9,358 nucleotides of DNA from assembly GCA_013695405.1 (NCBI GenBank), contig JACDAO010000558.1, positions 1 through 9,358 of the forward strand. The letters are read 5' to 3'. The notes under the pieces were generated by a model. That model saw only the letters and a program-made list of their open reading frames with translations. It was not told the DNA's origin and ran no database searches. Made by a program: the position numbers and the translations under genes. Shown piece after piece: positions 1 through 6,033 of this stretch; positions within the stretch are counted from its first letter, which is position 1, and every line of letters begins with the position of its first letter. Source of the stretch: Acidobacteriota bacterium. GTDB taxonomy: Bacteria; Acidobacteriota; Vicinamibacteria; Vicinamibacterales; Vicinamibacteraceae.

Positions 1-2
1 AC

Positions 3-7
3 AGGAG
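3..7 (+). promoter_or_regulatory. Shine-Dalgarno (AGGAG) for the GTG start at 14
   Basis: AGGAG lies six bases before GTG at 14. It is the only evidence favouring that start over one beyond the left edge of the window. Confidence 0.4.
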
Positions 8-13
8 CCACCG

Positions 14-517
14 GTGTCACGCGGGTGGCCCGTCGGCTTTCCAATCAGCCTGAACGGCCGCGCGTTCGAAATCCGATACGACATCCGGCACAGCAGCAGC
101 AGCTCGTCGTACCGAGGTCCGCACGGGCACTTGCTGTTGACCGCGACCAGGCTAGCTGGCACGAGGTGGCCGATGCATCAGGTCGACATCACCAAGCTGG
201 TGGGCCTGCTCGCCCGGCTCGTGAGCGGCCGGCGCAGGCGTCTGAGCGGCGATGCGGATTTCGATCAGCGCTGTCTTGTCATCGAGGACGGCGTGCCTGT
301 TCGAGACGGATGGCTCGATGCGGCGACGCGGAAGGAGATTGCGCGCTTCGTCGACGAGGCGCCCTTGCCGGGAACCATCTGGATCCACGATGGTGCACTG
401 GTCTTCATCATGCGGGACCCGTGGACAGGCATCGATGGCCCGGTCGTCCGGGCGCTACTGGAGCGGCAGGGCGGCCTCGCCTCAGCCCTCGAGCGCACGG
501 CCGGCGTGAGCTCGTAA
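14..517 (+). CDS. Hypothetical protein, possibly 5'-partial
   Basis: I do not recognise a named family. The 167-residue product is a mixed globular sequence with a Ser run (HSSSSSSY, about residues 26-33), a GHLLLTATRLAG segment, the motif MHQVDI around residue 54, and an acidic C-terminal half containing FDQRCLVIEDG, GTIWIHDGAL and ALLERQ. The C-terminal half reads as a normal protein, unlike antisense shadow ORFs, and no catalytic motif is visible. The GTG at 14 is supported by AGGAG at 3-7, six bases upstream. The frame, however, stays open to the window edge (codons from base 2), so the true start may lie outside, perhaps with N-terminal membrane segments that cannot be seen here. The stop at 515-517 lies only 10 bases from the edge of the nrfH relic on the opposite strand, so this 3' end sits at a probable rearrangement junction. 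Confidence 0.65.
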   Translation: MSRGWPVGFPISLNGRAFEIRYDIRHSSSSSSYRGPHGHLLLTATRLAGTRWPMHQVDITKLVGLLARLVSGRRRRLSGDADFDQRCLVIEDGVPVRDGWLDAATRKEIARFVDEAPLPGTIWIHDGALVFIMRDPWTGIDGPVVRALLERQGGLASALERTAGVSS

Positions 518-527
518 GCGCTGCATT

Positions 528-704
528 ACAGGACATCGGCTCGGCCCGCGGATGCGAGGTCTGGAGGGCATCGGTCATGGCTGCGTGGCACTTGTGACAC
601 GACGCCTCGGCGATCGCCACGTTCCTCGGCGTGGCGCGGATGTGATCCGGATACCAGCCAGTCGTGAACGCAAACGAATGCCAGAAGCCGTTGTTGGCCT
701 TGGT
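528..704 (-). pseudogene. nrfH remnant (NrfH-type tetraheme cytochrome c, heme 3 region)
   Basis: NrfH is the membrane-anchored tetraheme cytochrome that passes quinol electrons to the NrfA nitrite reductase (ammonifying nitrite reduction). The minus-strand frame reads TKANNGFWHSFAFTTGW, then DHIRATPRN, then SCHKCHAAM, and ends HPRAEPMSC. This matches the family pattern between hemes 2 and 4: KAxNGFWHS...FT...IR..P.N....CxxCH...H.RAE..SC. Only one heme motif survives (CHKCH, about 597-583). The second Cys and the His of the last motif are replaced by unrelated sequence right after base 528. The membrane anchor and hemes 1-2 are absent upstream of about 704, where the frame continues into unrelated sequence. 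No nrfA is present. I read it as a decayed fragment cut at both ends. Recognition is from family pattern, not alignment. Confidence 0.6.
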
Positions 705-964
705 GTGGGCGCCACTTCGTAGGTCTTCGTAGGTCTTCTCCCATTGGTCAGAGGCCTGGGCAGAGGACCACTCCTGCAGAACTCTCACGTCAACGGCGGC
801 ACGAGGTTCGCGGGGGCACCAGATTTGCGCCCGGTCCTACCAAAACCGTAATGCTTCGATCCTGCTCCCCGCGTGAGAGAAGCGTGCCATCTGCAAATTC
901 CGCCGCAAACCCGCAAGACGGACAGCGCACATGAGGAGGCACACGGGTTGCCCAGTGCAGGGGC
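705..964. other. Spacer without a supported gene
   Basis: The stretch between the nrfH remnant and the Fn3/IPT gene shows no convincing gene. It holds a 10-bp tandem duplication (unit CTTCGTAGGT, 715-734, plus a partial third copy to 738). It also holds a weak minus-strand ORF of 58 codons (966-790) with a CPSC motif but no ribosome binding site. A strong AGGAGG at 934-939 has no usable start at a normal distance: the in-frame ATG of the next gene is 25 bases further on. No clear promoter or terminator was seen. Confidence 0.5.
715..738. repeat. 10-bp tandem duplication
   Basis: CTTCGTAGGT occurs twice in perfect tandem (715-724, 725-734), followed by CTTC of a third copy. A 10-bp duplication shifts any reading frame by one. 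It sits about 10 bases outside the recognisable edge of the nrfH remnant, which fits decay of that region. Confidence 0.8.
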
Positions 965-3643
965 ATGGTCAGCAGGGGCGTCCTCAATCTCTTCTTGTCG
1001 CTGTGTCTCTTGCTGCTGGTGAGCATCGCCCCGGCAGCGGCGGAATCGGTTCGCGTGGCGTGGGACCCGAACCCCGAGCCCGACATCGCCGGCTACGTGC
1101 TGGCGTGGGGCGTTTCGGCCGAGACGTACACCGAATCGGTGACGGTCACGGCAGGCACCGCGACGCACGAGATCACCGCCCTGGCGCCGGGCACGTACTA
1201 CTTCGCCATCCGGGCGTTCAACAGTGCCGGGATGTACAGCGGGTACTCCAACCAGGTCGCTGCCGTCGTGTCCTCGACGACGCTCCCTGCGCTAACGATC
1301 GCCGCCGTCAGCCCCGCGCTCGGGCCGGTCGCGGGCGGGACCAGCGTGACAATCAGCGGGACCGGGTTCCAGGCCGGCGCCGTCGTCTCCTTCGGCAGCA
1401 ACATCGCCACGGTGCTCTCGCAGACCACCACCGGCGTCACCGTGCGCACGCCGGCTGGGCCGGTTGGGGCCGTCGCGGTGAGCGTCGCGAATCCGGATGG
1501 CGGCAGCGCCACGGGCGCCTCCGCCTTCACCTACACCTCCGTGAACCCGCCAACGGTGACCAGCGTCTCGCCGACCTCGGGGCCCCCCGCGGGCGGCACG
1601 GTGGTGACCATCGTCGGCAGCAATTTCCAGAACGGCGCCATCGTGCGCTTCGGCAGCGTCGCCGCCACCGTGACGAGCACGACGGCGACCCGTCTCATTG
1701 CCGTATCGCCCGCCCAGGCCAAGGGCGCGGTGAGCCTCACGGTGCTGAACCTCGATGGCAACGGCGTGACCGTGCCGAAAGCGTTCTCCTATCGCGGAGG
1801 TTCGCCCAGCGTGAGAGATGTCACGCCGACCAGCGGCTCGACGTCGGGTGGCACCGACATCATCATCGAAGGGGCAGCCTTCGATCCCGGTGTCAGCGTC
1901 GCAGTGGACGGCGTCACGGCAGCGGTCGTGTCCGCCACGTCCACTCGCCTTGTCGTCCGCATGCCCCCGCATGCGCCGAAGACGGTCGGCCTGACGATCA
2001 CCAACCCGGACGCCCAGCTGGCCTGGGTGCCGTTCGGGTTCACCTACGTCGAGAACGCGCCGTCGATCGCAGCCATCTCGCCCGACGCTGGCCCTGCCGG
2101 GGGCGGCAACTCGGTGGTCATCAGCGGTTCCGCGTTTGCGCCAGCCGCCGCAGTGCTCGTCGACGACCAGCCGGTTGCCATCACTGCTCAGAGCAGCACG
2201 GCCATCACGTTGACCATGCCGGCCCACGCCATCGGCGCCGTGAGCGTGATGGTGCGCAATCCCGACAGCCAGAGCGCCACCATCGTCAACGGGTACACCT
2301 ACGAGGATCGCGGTGGCGACACCTTCACCAGGTACTTCGCCGAGGGCGCCGCGGGTGACTTCTTCCAGACGCGCTTCGCGGTGGCCAATCCGCACGACGA
2401 GGCGGTGCCGCTGACGGTCACCTTCACCGATACGCTCGGCACGGCCACACCGATGACGCTGAGCGTGCCGGCGCGGGCCCGCGTGACCATCGACGGGAGC
2501 AATCGTCCGCCGCTGGCCAGCGAGGCCTTCTCCACAAAGTTCGAGGCGCCGCGGGTGCTCGGCGTCGAACGCACGGTGAGCTGGGCGGCCGGCGGGCCGA
2601 TCTACGGCGCCCACAGTGAAACCGGCGTGGCCGCGCCACGGACATCGTGGGTGCTGGCCGAAGGCGCCACCATCGGCGGCTTCAACACTTTCTATCTGCT
2701 GCAGAACCCGACGACGACCGGCGCCGAGGTCAAGGTGCAGTACCTGCTCTCGACCGGAGAACGCATCGAGAAGATCCACCCCGTGGCGCCGCTGTCGCGG
2801 ACCAACATCTGGGTGAACAAGGACGATCCGGCCCTGGCGTCGGCCGAGATGTCGGCCACACTGACCTCGATGAACGGCGTCCCGGTGGTGGTCGAGCGAT
2901 CGATGTATCGCAACAACGGCGACGAGTTGTTCAGCGCGGGGCACAACAGCGCCGCGGTCGATGCGCCGTCGCTGCGCTGGTTCCTGGCCGAGGGCGCGAC
3001 CGGTGGCACGTTCGACGAATTCGTGCTCATCGCCAACCCCAATGACGCGGCTGCCAACCTGCGTGTCAGCTATCTGCGTGCCGGTCAGGCGCCGCTCGTC
3101 AAGTCCTATACGGCGCCGGCACAGAGCCGGCTGACCATCTGGGTGGATCAGGAAGCGCCGGAGCTCGCGGCGGCGGAGGTCTCGATCATGGTCGAGAGCC
3201 TGACCGCGACGCCTGTCGTGGTGGAGCGGTCGATGTGGTGGAAGTCGACGCCAACGGGAGAGTGGGTCGAGGCCCACAACAGTCGCGGCGTGACCACGAC
3301 GGCGGCGCGCTGGTTGGTGGCCGATGGCGAATCCGGTGGGCCAGGCGAGGCCAGCACCTACGTGCTCGTGGCCAATACCGGCAACGCTCCGGCGCCAGTC
3401 CGCTTCACGCTGCTGACCGAGGCCGGGACGACGCGGACGGTACAGGACACGGTGACCGCCAACGGCCGCTATTCGCTGGACGTGGCCGGCGCCTTTCCCG
3501 AGGCACGCGGCACCCGCTTCAGCGTGCTCGTCGAAGGCGTCAGCGGCACGGCGACCCTTGTCGTCGAGCGTGCCTCGTACTCGAGCACCCCCGGCACCAC
3601 GTGGGCCTCGGGCACCAACAGCCTCGCCATGCCGCTGCCCTGA
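965..3643 (+). CDS. Secreted Fn3/IPT-domain protein with four C-terminal WxLAEGAT-type repeats
   Basis: An 892-residue exported protein. Residues 1-26 form a signal peptide (hydrophobic LNLFLSLCLLLLVSIAPAAA, likely cleavage after AAA). Residues 27-103 are a fibronectin type III domain (VAWDPNPEPDIAGY, YYFAIRAFNSAG). Four IPT/TIG immunoglobulin-like domains follow at about 109-190, 196-276, 281-361 and 366-446, each with a VSP..G...GGT.V.I.G..F start and a VxNPD-like strand. The rest (454-889) is four copies of a roughly 105-110-residue repeat. There is no enzymatic motif, transmembrane C-terminus, LPXTG or obvious sorting tag, so a structural or adhesive role on or outside the cell surface is inferred. 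ATG 965 is chosen because it opens the signal peptide and the frame meets TGA at 932 with no other start between. Its SD is poor: AGGGG abuts the ATG and the better AGGAGG is 25 bases upstream. It stands alone, converging on the minus-strand operon. Confidence 0.9.
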   Translation: MVSRGVLNLFLSLCLLLLVSIAPAAAESVRVAWDPNPEPDIAGYVLAWGVSAETYTESVTVTAGTATHEITALAPGTYYFAIRAFNSAGMYSGYSNQVAAVVSSTTLPALTIAAVSPALGPVAGGTSVTISGTGFQAGAVVSFGSNIATVLSQTTTGVTVRTPAGPVGAVAVSVANPDGGSATGASAFTYTSVNPPTVTSVSPTSGPPAGGTVVTIVGSNFQNGAIVRFGSVAATVTSTTATRLIAVSPAQAKGAVSLTVLNLDGNGVTVPKAFSYRGGSPSVRDVTPTSGSTSGGTDIIIEGAAFDPGVSVAVDGVTAAVVSATSTRLVVRMPPHAPKTVGLTITNPDAQLAWVPFGFTYVENAPSIAAISPDAGPAGGGNSVVISGSAFAPAAAVLVDDQPVAITAQSSTAITLTMPAHAIGAVSVMVRNPDSQSATIVNGYTYEDRGGDTFTRYFAEGAAGDFFQTRFAVANPHDEAVPLTVTFTDTLGTATPMTLSVPARARVTIDGSNRPPLASEAFSTKFEAPRVLGVERTVSWAAGGPIYGAHSETGVAAPRTSWVLAEGATIGGFNTFYLLQNPTTTGAEVKVQYLLSTGERIEKIHPVAPLSRTNIWVNKDDPALASAEMSATLTSMNGVPVVVERSMYRNNGDELFSAGHNSAAVDAPSLRWFLAEGATGGTFDEFVLIANPNDAAANLRVSYLRAGQAPLVKSYTAPAQSRLTIWVDQEAPELAAAEVSIMVESLTATPVVVERSMWWKSTPTGEWVEAHNSRGVTTTAARWLVADGESGGPGEASTYVLVANTGNAPAPVRFTLLTEAGTTRTVQDTVTANGRYSLDVAGAFPEARGTRFSVLVEGVSGTATLVVERASYSSTPGTTWASGTNSLAMPLP
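1289..2302 (+). repeat. Four tandem IPT/TIG domain modules inside the 965-3643 gene
   Basis: Protein residues about 109-190, 196-276, 281-361 and 366-446 are four successive IPT/TIG folds. Each opens with a variant of (V/I)(S/T)P..G...GG..(V/I).(I/V).G..F and closes with an aromatic (F.Y or Y.Y) before a short linker. The copies have clearly diverged, so this is old domain duplication, not a recent tandem repeat. Confidence 0.85.
2324..3631 (+). repeat. Four copies of a ~105-110-residue repeat with W/Y-x-LAEG start and VVVERS core
   Basis: Copies lie at residues about 454-559, 561-668, 670-780 and 781-889. They open TRYFAEGAAG, SWVLAEGATI, RWFLAEGATG and RWLVADGESG. Each continues with F/Y..L.ANP or similar, a strand ending R.TI(D/W)V, then a (V)VER(S/T/A) core (VERTVSW, VVVERSMYR, VVVERSMWW, VVERASYS) and a closing H/T-N-S or HSE.GV segment. 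The fourth copy is the most diverged: VADGES at its start and NTG replacing NP. This looks like a beta-rich extracellular repeat. I do not assign it to a named family with confidence; it resembles the DUF5719 type. Confidence 0.75.
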
Positions 3644-3861
3644 GCGGCGCTCGCTCCGGCGAGACGGACGCCTTGCACCATTCCGTCAAGTCCTCCGCCT
3701 CGTACTCGCGCCGTGCCTCCTCCTGCTCGTGCAAGCAGGGTAGGCGGTCGCCGGTAACGCACGGCTCACCTGGGATCCGAACGTCGATACCGAGACCGCG
3801 GGATACGGGGGTAGGTCGCGGTGGTCGTCAGCCCTCGCGGTGATCCGATGACGGAGGGCCA
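3644..3861. other. Convergent spacer, no supported gene or terminator
   Basis: This spacer separates the 3' ends of the plus-strand Fn3/IPT gene and the minus-strand baeRF-type gene. No GC-stem plus T-run terminator is visible. There is a 6-bp inverted repeat (ACCGCG 3795-3800, CGCGGT 3817-3822) and an 8-bp direct repeat TCGCGGTG (3816-3823, 3835-3842), both weak. A minus-strand frame is open from about 3829 through the spacer and looks protein-like (see findings), but it has no ATG or GTG start. Confidence 0.5.
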
Positions 3862-4668
3862 TCAGTACCGCAGGATGGCCGCGAGGCCACTCTCCGAGGG
3901 CATGCGTTCCTTCGGAGCGACCACGACGTCACCGCCTGTGCGAAGCACGGCTTCGGCGAGATCGTCCAGCATGTCGCCGACCTCCGGATCGTCCAACGGG
4001 AGGTCCACGATGCCGCCCGTTGCGGCGTCGATGCGCCCAGCTCTCACGCGGTCGGCTTCCACGATGAGATGCGACACCCGTCCCTCAAACGCCGCGCGGG
4101 CAGCCTCCGCGAGGTCCGAGGTCGCCCTCTGGTAAGCCACACTCGTGGTGAACGCCTCAGACAACTCTGCCAACCGTTGGAGGTACTGAGGCTCGACGGC
4201 CCGCCACGACGCGTCCCTCAACTGTTCCGCTGACATCGACTCGGGGTTGCCCTCGACGCCAGGCTCGAGCAACGCGGCGTTCTGGGTCAGTGACCGAAAG
4301 ACCGGCTGATGTTCCGGCAGCGCCGCGAGCACCAGTGGCAGCCCCGACGGCTTGGAGAACTGCGCGATTATTGCCCTGTCCACGGCTCGGAAGTACCGCT
4401 CGGTGTCTTTGTCCACCACGTCCTTCCGTGATCCATGCCCGTGGAACATCGGCCCTGCCCCGCCGGTGCCGCTGCCATACGATGCGACCGTCTGATGCGG
4501 CTCCGACCGTTGATCACCGAGCGCCGCCTCGATGTCGGCAGGGATAGTTCCCGGATCGAGTTCGTCGAGCGCGTCTCGATTCCCCTCGAACACCCGGGCC
4601 GAGTGTCGTGTCACACAGAGCACTTGATAGCGATCGCCCGATTGCACTACCCGCAGGAGCGGCTTCAC
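3862..4668 (-). CDS. baeRF-type protein (bacterial relative of eRF1), N-terminally truncated
   Basis: The baeRF families are bacterial homologues of archaeo-eukaryotic peptide-chain release factors, proposed to act on ribosomes in rescue or stress. This frame (268 residues from GTG) opens at the point where family members read FHVKPL at mid-protein: KPLLRVVQSGDRYQVL, then RVFEGNRD. It continues with a Gly-rich loop (about 64-80), RYFRAVDRAI (91-100), LPLVLAALPEH (109-120), and the usual ending GGDVVVAPKERMPSESGLAAILRY. The C-terminus is complete; the N-terminal domain of roughly 100-140 residues normal for the family is missing. Upstream, the same frame reads HV back to the nhaA TGA, so similarity begins at that boundary. 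The start lacks a good SD (GAGG about 16 bases away), but lies 18 bases after the nhaA stop, so coupling is possible. It is either a 5'-truncated pseudogene or a short functional form. Subfamily (family 3-like) is a guess. Confidence 0.7.
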   Translation of the reverse strand: MKPLLRVVQSGDRYQVLCVTRHSARVFEGNRDALDELDPGTIPADIEAALGDQRSEPHQTVASYGSGTGGAGPMFHGHGSRKDVVDKDTERYFRAVDRAIIAQFSKPSGLPLVLAALPEHQPVFRSLTQNAALLEPGVEGNPESMSAEQLRDASWRAVEPQYLQRLAELSEAFTTSVAYQRATSDLAEAARAAFEGRVSHLIVEADRVRAGRIDAATGGIVDLPLDDPEVGDMLDDLAEAVLRTGGDVVVAPKERMPSESGLAAILRY

Positions 4669-4686
4669 ATGGGCGGCCCGCGAACC

Positions 4687-6018
4687 TCAGCGCCGCAAGG
4701 CGAGCGACAGCACCGCCGAGCCGAGCACCGCGCTGACCACCGAGCCGGCGAGTGTGCCGATCTTGCCGGCGGCCTCGTCGGCCGCGAAGTCGGCAACGGG
4801 AAACGCCAGCGAGTTGAGGAACAACGCCATCGTGAAACCAATTCCGGCCAGGCACGCCCCTCCGGCGAGCATGCCCCACGTCACGCCGTCTGGCAGACTG
4901 GTTATCCCGAGGCGGACGGCGAGCACGCAGCAGAGCACGATGCCGACGGGCTTGCCGAGCACGAGTCCCGCGGCGACGGCCATGGCCACCGGCTCGCCCA
5001 GACCCGACGGGCTCACGGCCACGCCGGCATTGGCCAGGGCGAAGACTGGCATGACGGCGAAGGCCACCCAGGGGTGCAGTGCGTCTTCCAGGCGCTGCAA
5101 CGGCGACACGGCTTCACGCGCGACCAACTGCATTCGTGCCACCTCAGCTGGCGCCGAATGCGGCGCGGCCTTGTCACGATTGGCACCTTGCCATGCCGCC
5201 CCGAGCACCTGCGCGAACGTCTGCCGGCCAATCCACGCGTGAGCCGGGGTGAGCAGGCCGAGGATGACGCCAGCCACCGTGGGGTGCACACCAGACTGCA
5301 AGAAGCTCAGCCAGATGAAGACTCCGATGAAGACGTAGACGCCCACCGAGCGCACGCCGATGCGGTGGAACACGTAGACGACACCGAAGCCACCCGCGGC
5401 CCATCCGAGCCAGCCCCACGCGAGCCCATCGGTAAACACCAACCCAATGATGAGGACCGCGACGATGTCGTCGACAATCGCCAGGGATAGCAGGAGGATC
5501 TTCAGCCCCAACGGCACGCGCGTGCCGAACAGGGCCAGAAATCCGACCACGAAGGCGATGTCGGTGGCCATCGGAATCGCCCACCCGCGCTGTCCCGGTT
5601 CTCCCCACTGCAGCGCCAAGTAAATGGCCGCCGGCGCCACCACGCCGCCCAAGGCCGCGAAGACGGGCAGCAAGGCCTTCCTTCGATCGCGAAGTTCTCC
5701 GTGAACCATCTCGCGCTTCACTTCCAGCCCCACGACGAAGAAGAAGATGGTCATCAACCCGTCGTTGACGATCAAGTGGCCGACGTCTCCGGCCAGCGTG
5801 AAGGCTCCGAGCGACACGGAGACCGGGACCGTCCAGAGGCCGGCAAACCACGCGGCCAATGGGGAATTGGCCAGCACGAGAGCCACCGCCGTGCACGCGA
5901 GCAGGACGCCGCCGCCGGCGGCCTCGATGTGCAGGAAGCGAGTCACCGGCGCCAGCCACCGATCGACGGGCGCAATCGGCAAGGTCGGCGTCGGCCCGGT
6001 TTCTGAAGGGCTAATCAT
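4687..6018 (-). CDS. nhaA: Na+/H+ antiporter NhaA
   Basis: NhaA exports Na+ (or Li+) in exchange for protons across the inner membrane, for pH and salt homeostasis. The 443-residue product is strongly hydrophobic with about 12 membrane segments. Hallmarks are NDGLMTIFFFVVGLEVKREM (85-104), ATDIAFVVGF (151-160; D153 corresponds to E. coli D133), the ion-binding pair D183-D184 in LAIVDDIVAV, GKPVGI (K356, matching the conserved TM X lysine), and GIGFTMALFL (392-401). It is longer than E. coli NhaA (388) mainly through an N-terminal tail and a hydrophilic insert at about 262-312. ATG 6018 is supported by AGGTGA (6031-6026), seven bases upstream. It starts 15 bases after the GH15 stop, and its own TGA is followed in frame by the baeRF-type sequence. 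All key residues are present, so it should be functional. Confidence 0.95.
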   Translation of the reverse strand: MISPSETGPTPTLPIAPVDRWLAPVTRFLHIEAAGGGVLLACTAVALVLANSPLAAWFAGLWTVPVSVSLGAFTLAGDVGHLIVNDGLMTIFFFVVGLEVKREMVHGELRDRRKALLPVFAALGGVVAPAAIYLALQWGEPGQRGWAIPMATDIAFVVGFLALFGTRVPLGLKILLLSLAIVDDIVAVLIIGLVFTDGLAWGWLGWAAGGFGVVYVFHRIGVRSVGVYVFIGVFIWLSFLQSGVHPTVAGVILGLLTPAHAWIGRQTFAQVLGAAWQGANRDKAAPHSAPAEVARMQLVAREAVSPLQRLEDALHPWVAFAVMPVFALANAGVAVSPSGLGEPVAMAVAAGLVLGKPVGIVLCCVLAVRLGITSLPDGVTWGMLAGGACLAGIGFTMALFLNSLAFPVADFAADEAAGKIGTLAGSVVSAVLGSAVLSLALRR

Positions 6019-6025
6019 GACTGGG

Positions 6026-6031
6026 TCACCT
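6026..6031 (-). promoter_or_regulatory. Shine-Dalgarno AGGTGA for nhaA
   Basis: The minus-strand AGGTGA lies seven bases before the nhaA ATG and just after the GH15 stop codon. This arrangement fits translation from a shared transcript. Confidence 0.6.
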
Positions 6032-6033
6032 GC

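Noticed and set aside
931..2358. 475-codon plus-strand ORF overlapping the Fn3/IPT gene in another frame
   Set aside because: Arg/His-rich, no domain. AGGAGG at 934-939 lies inside the ORF just after its own start, so it cannot serve as its ribosome binding site.
1292..3277. 661-codon minus-strand ORF opposite the Fn3/IPT gene
   Set aside because: Arg/His/Gly-rich product with no motif; a typical antisense shadow of a high-GC gene whose sense frame has a signal peptide and clear domains.
3642..3656. Possible terminator after the Fn3/IPT gene (GAGCG...CGCTC)
   Set aside because: Stem of only five pairs, overlaps the stop codon, and no T run follows.
3770..3800. tRNA T-arm-like string (GTTCGGATCCC on the minus strand)
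   Set aside because: The flanking bases do not pair into a T stem and no other tRNA arm can be found around it.
4435..5490. 351-codon plus-strand ORF opposite nhaA and the baeRF-type gene
   Set aside because: Shadow of nhaA; hydrophilic, low-complexity composition with no family signature.
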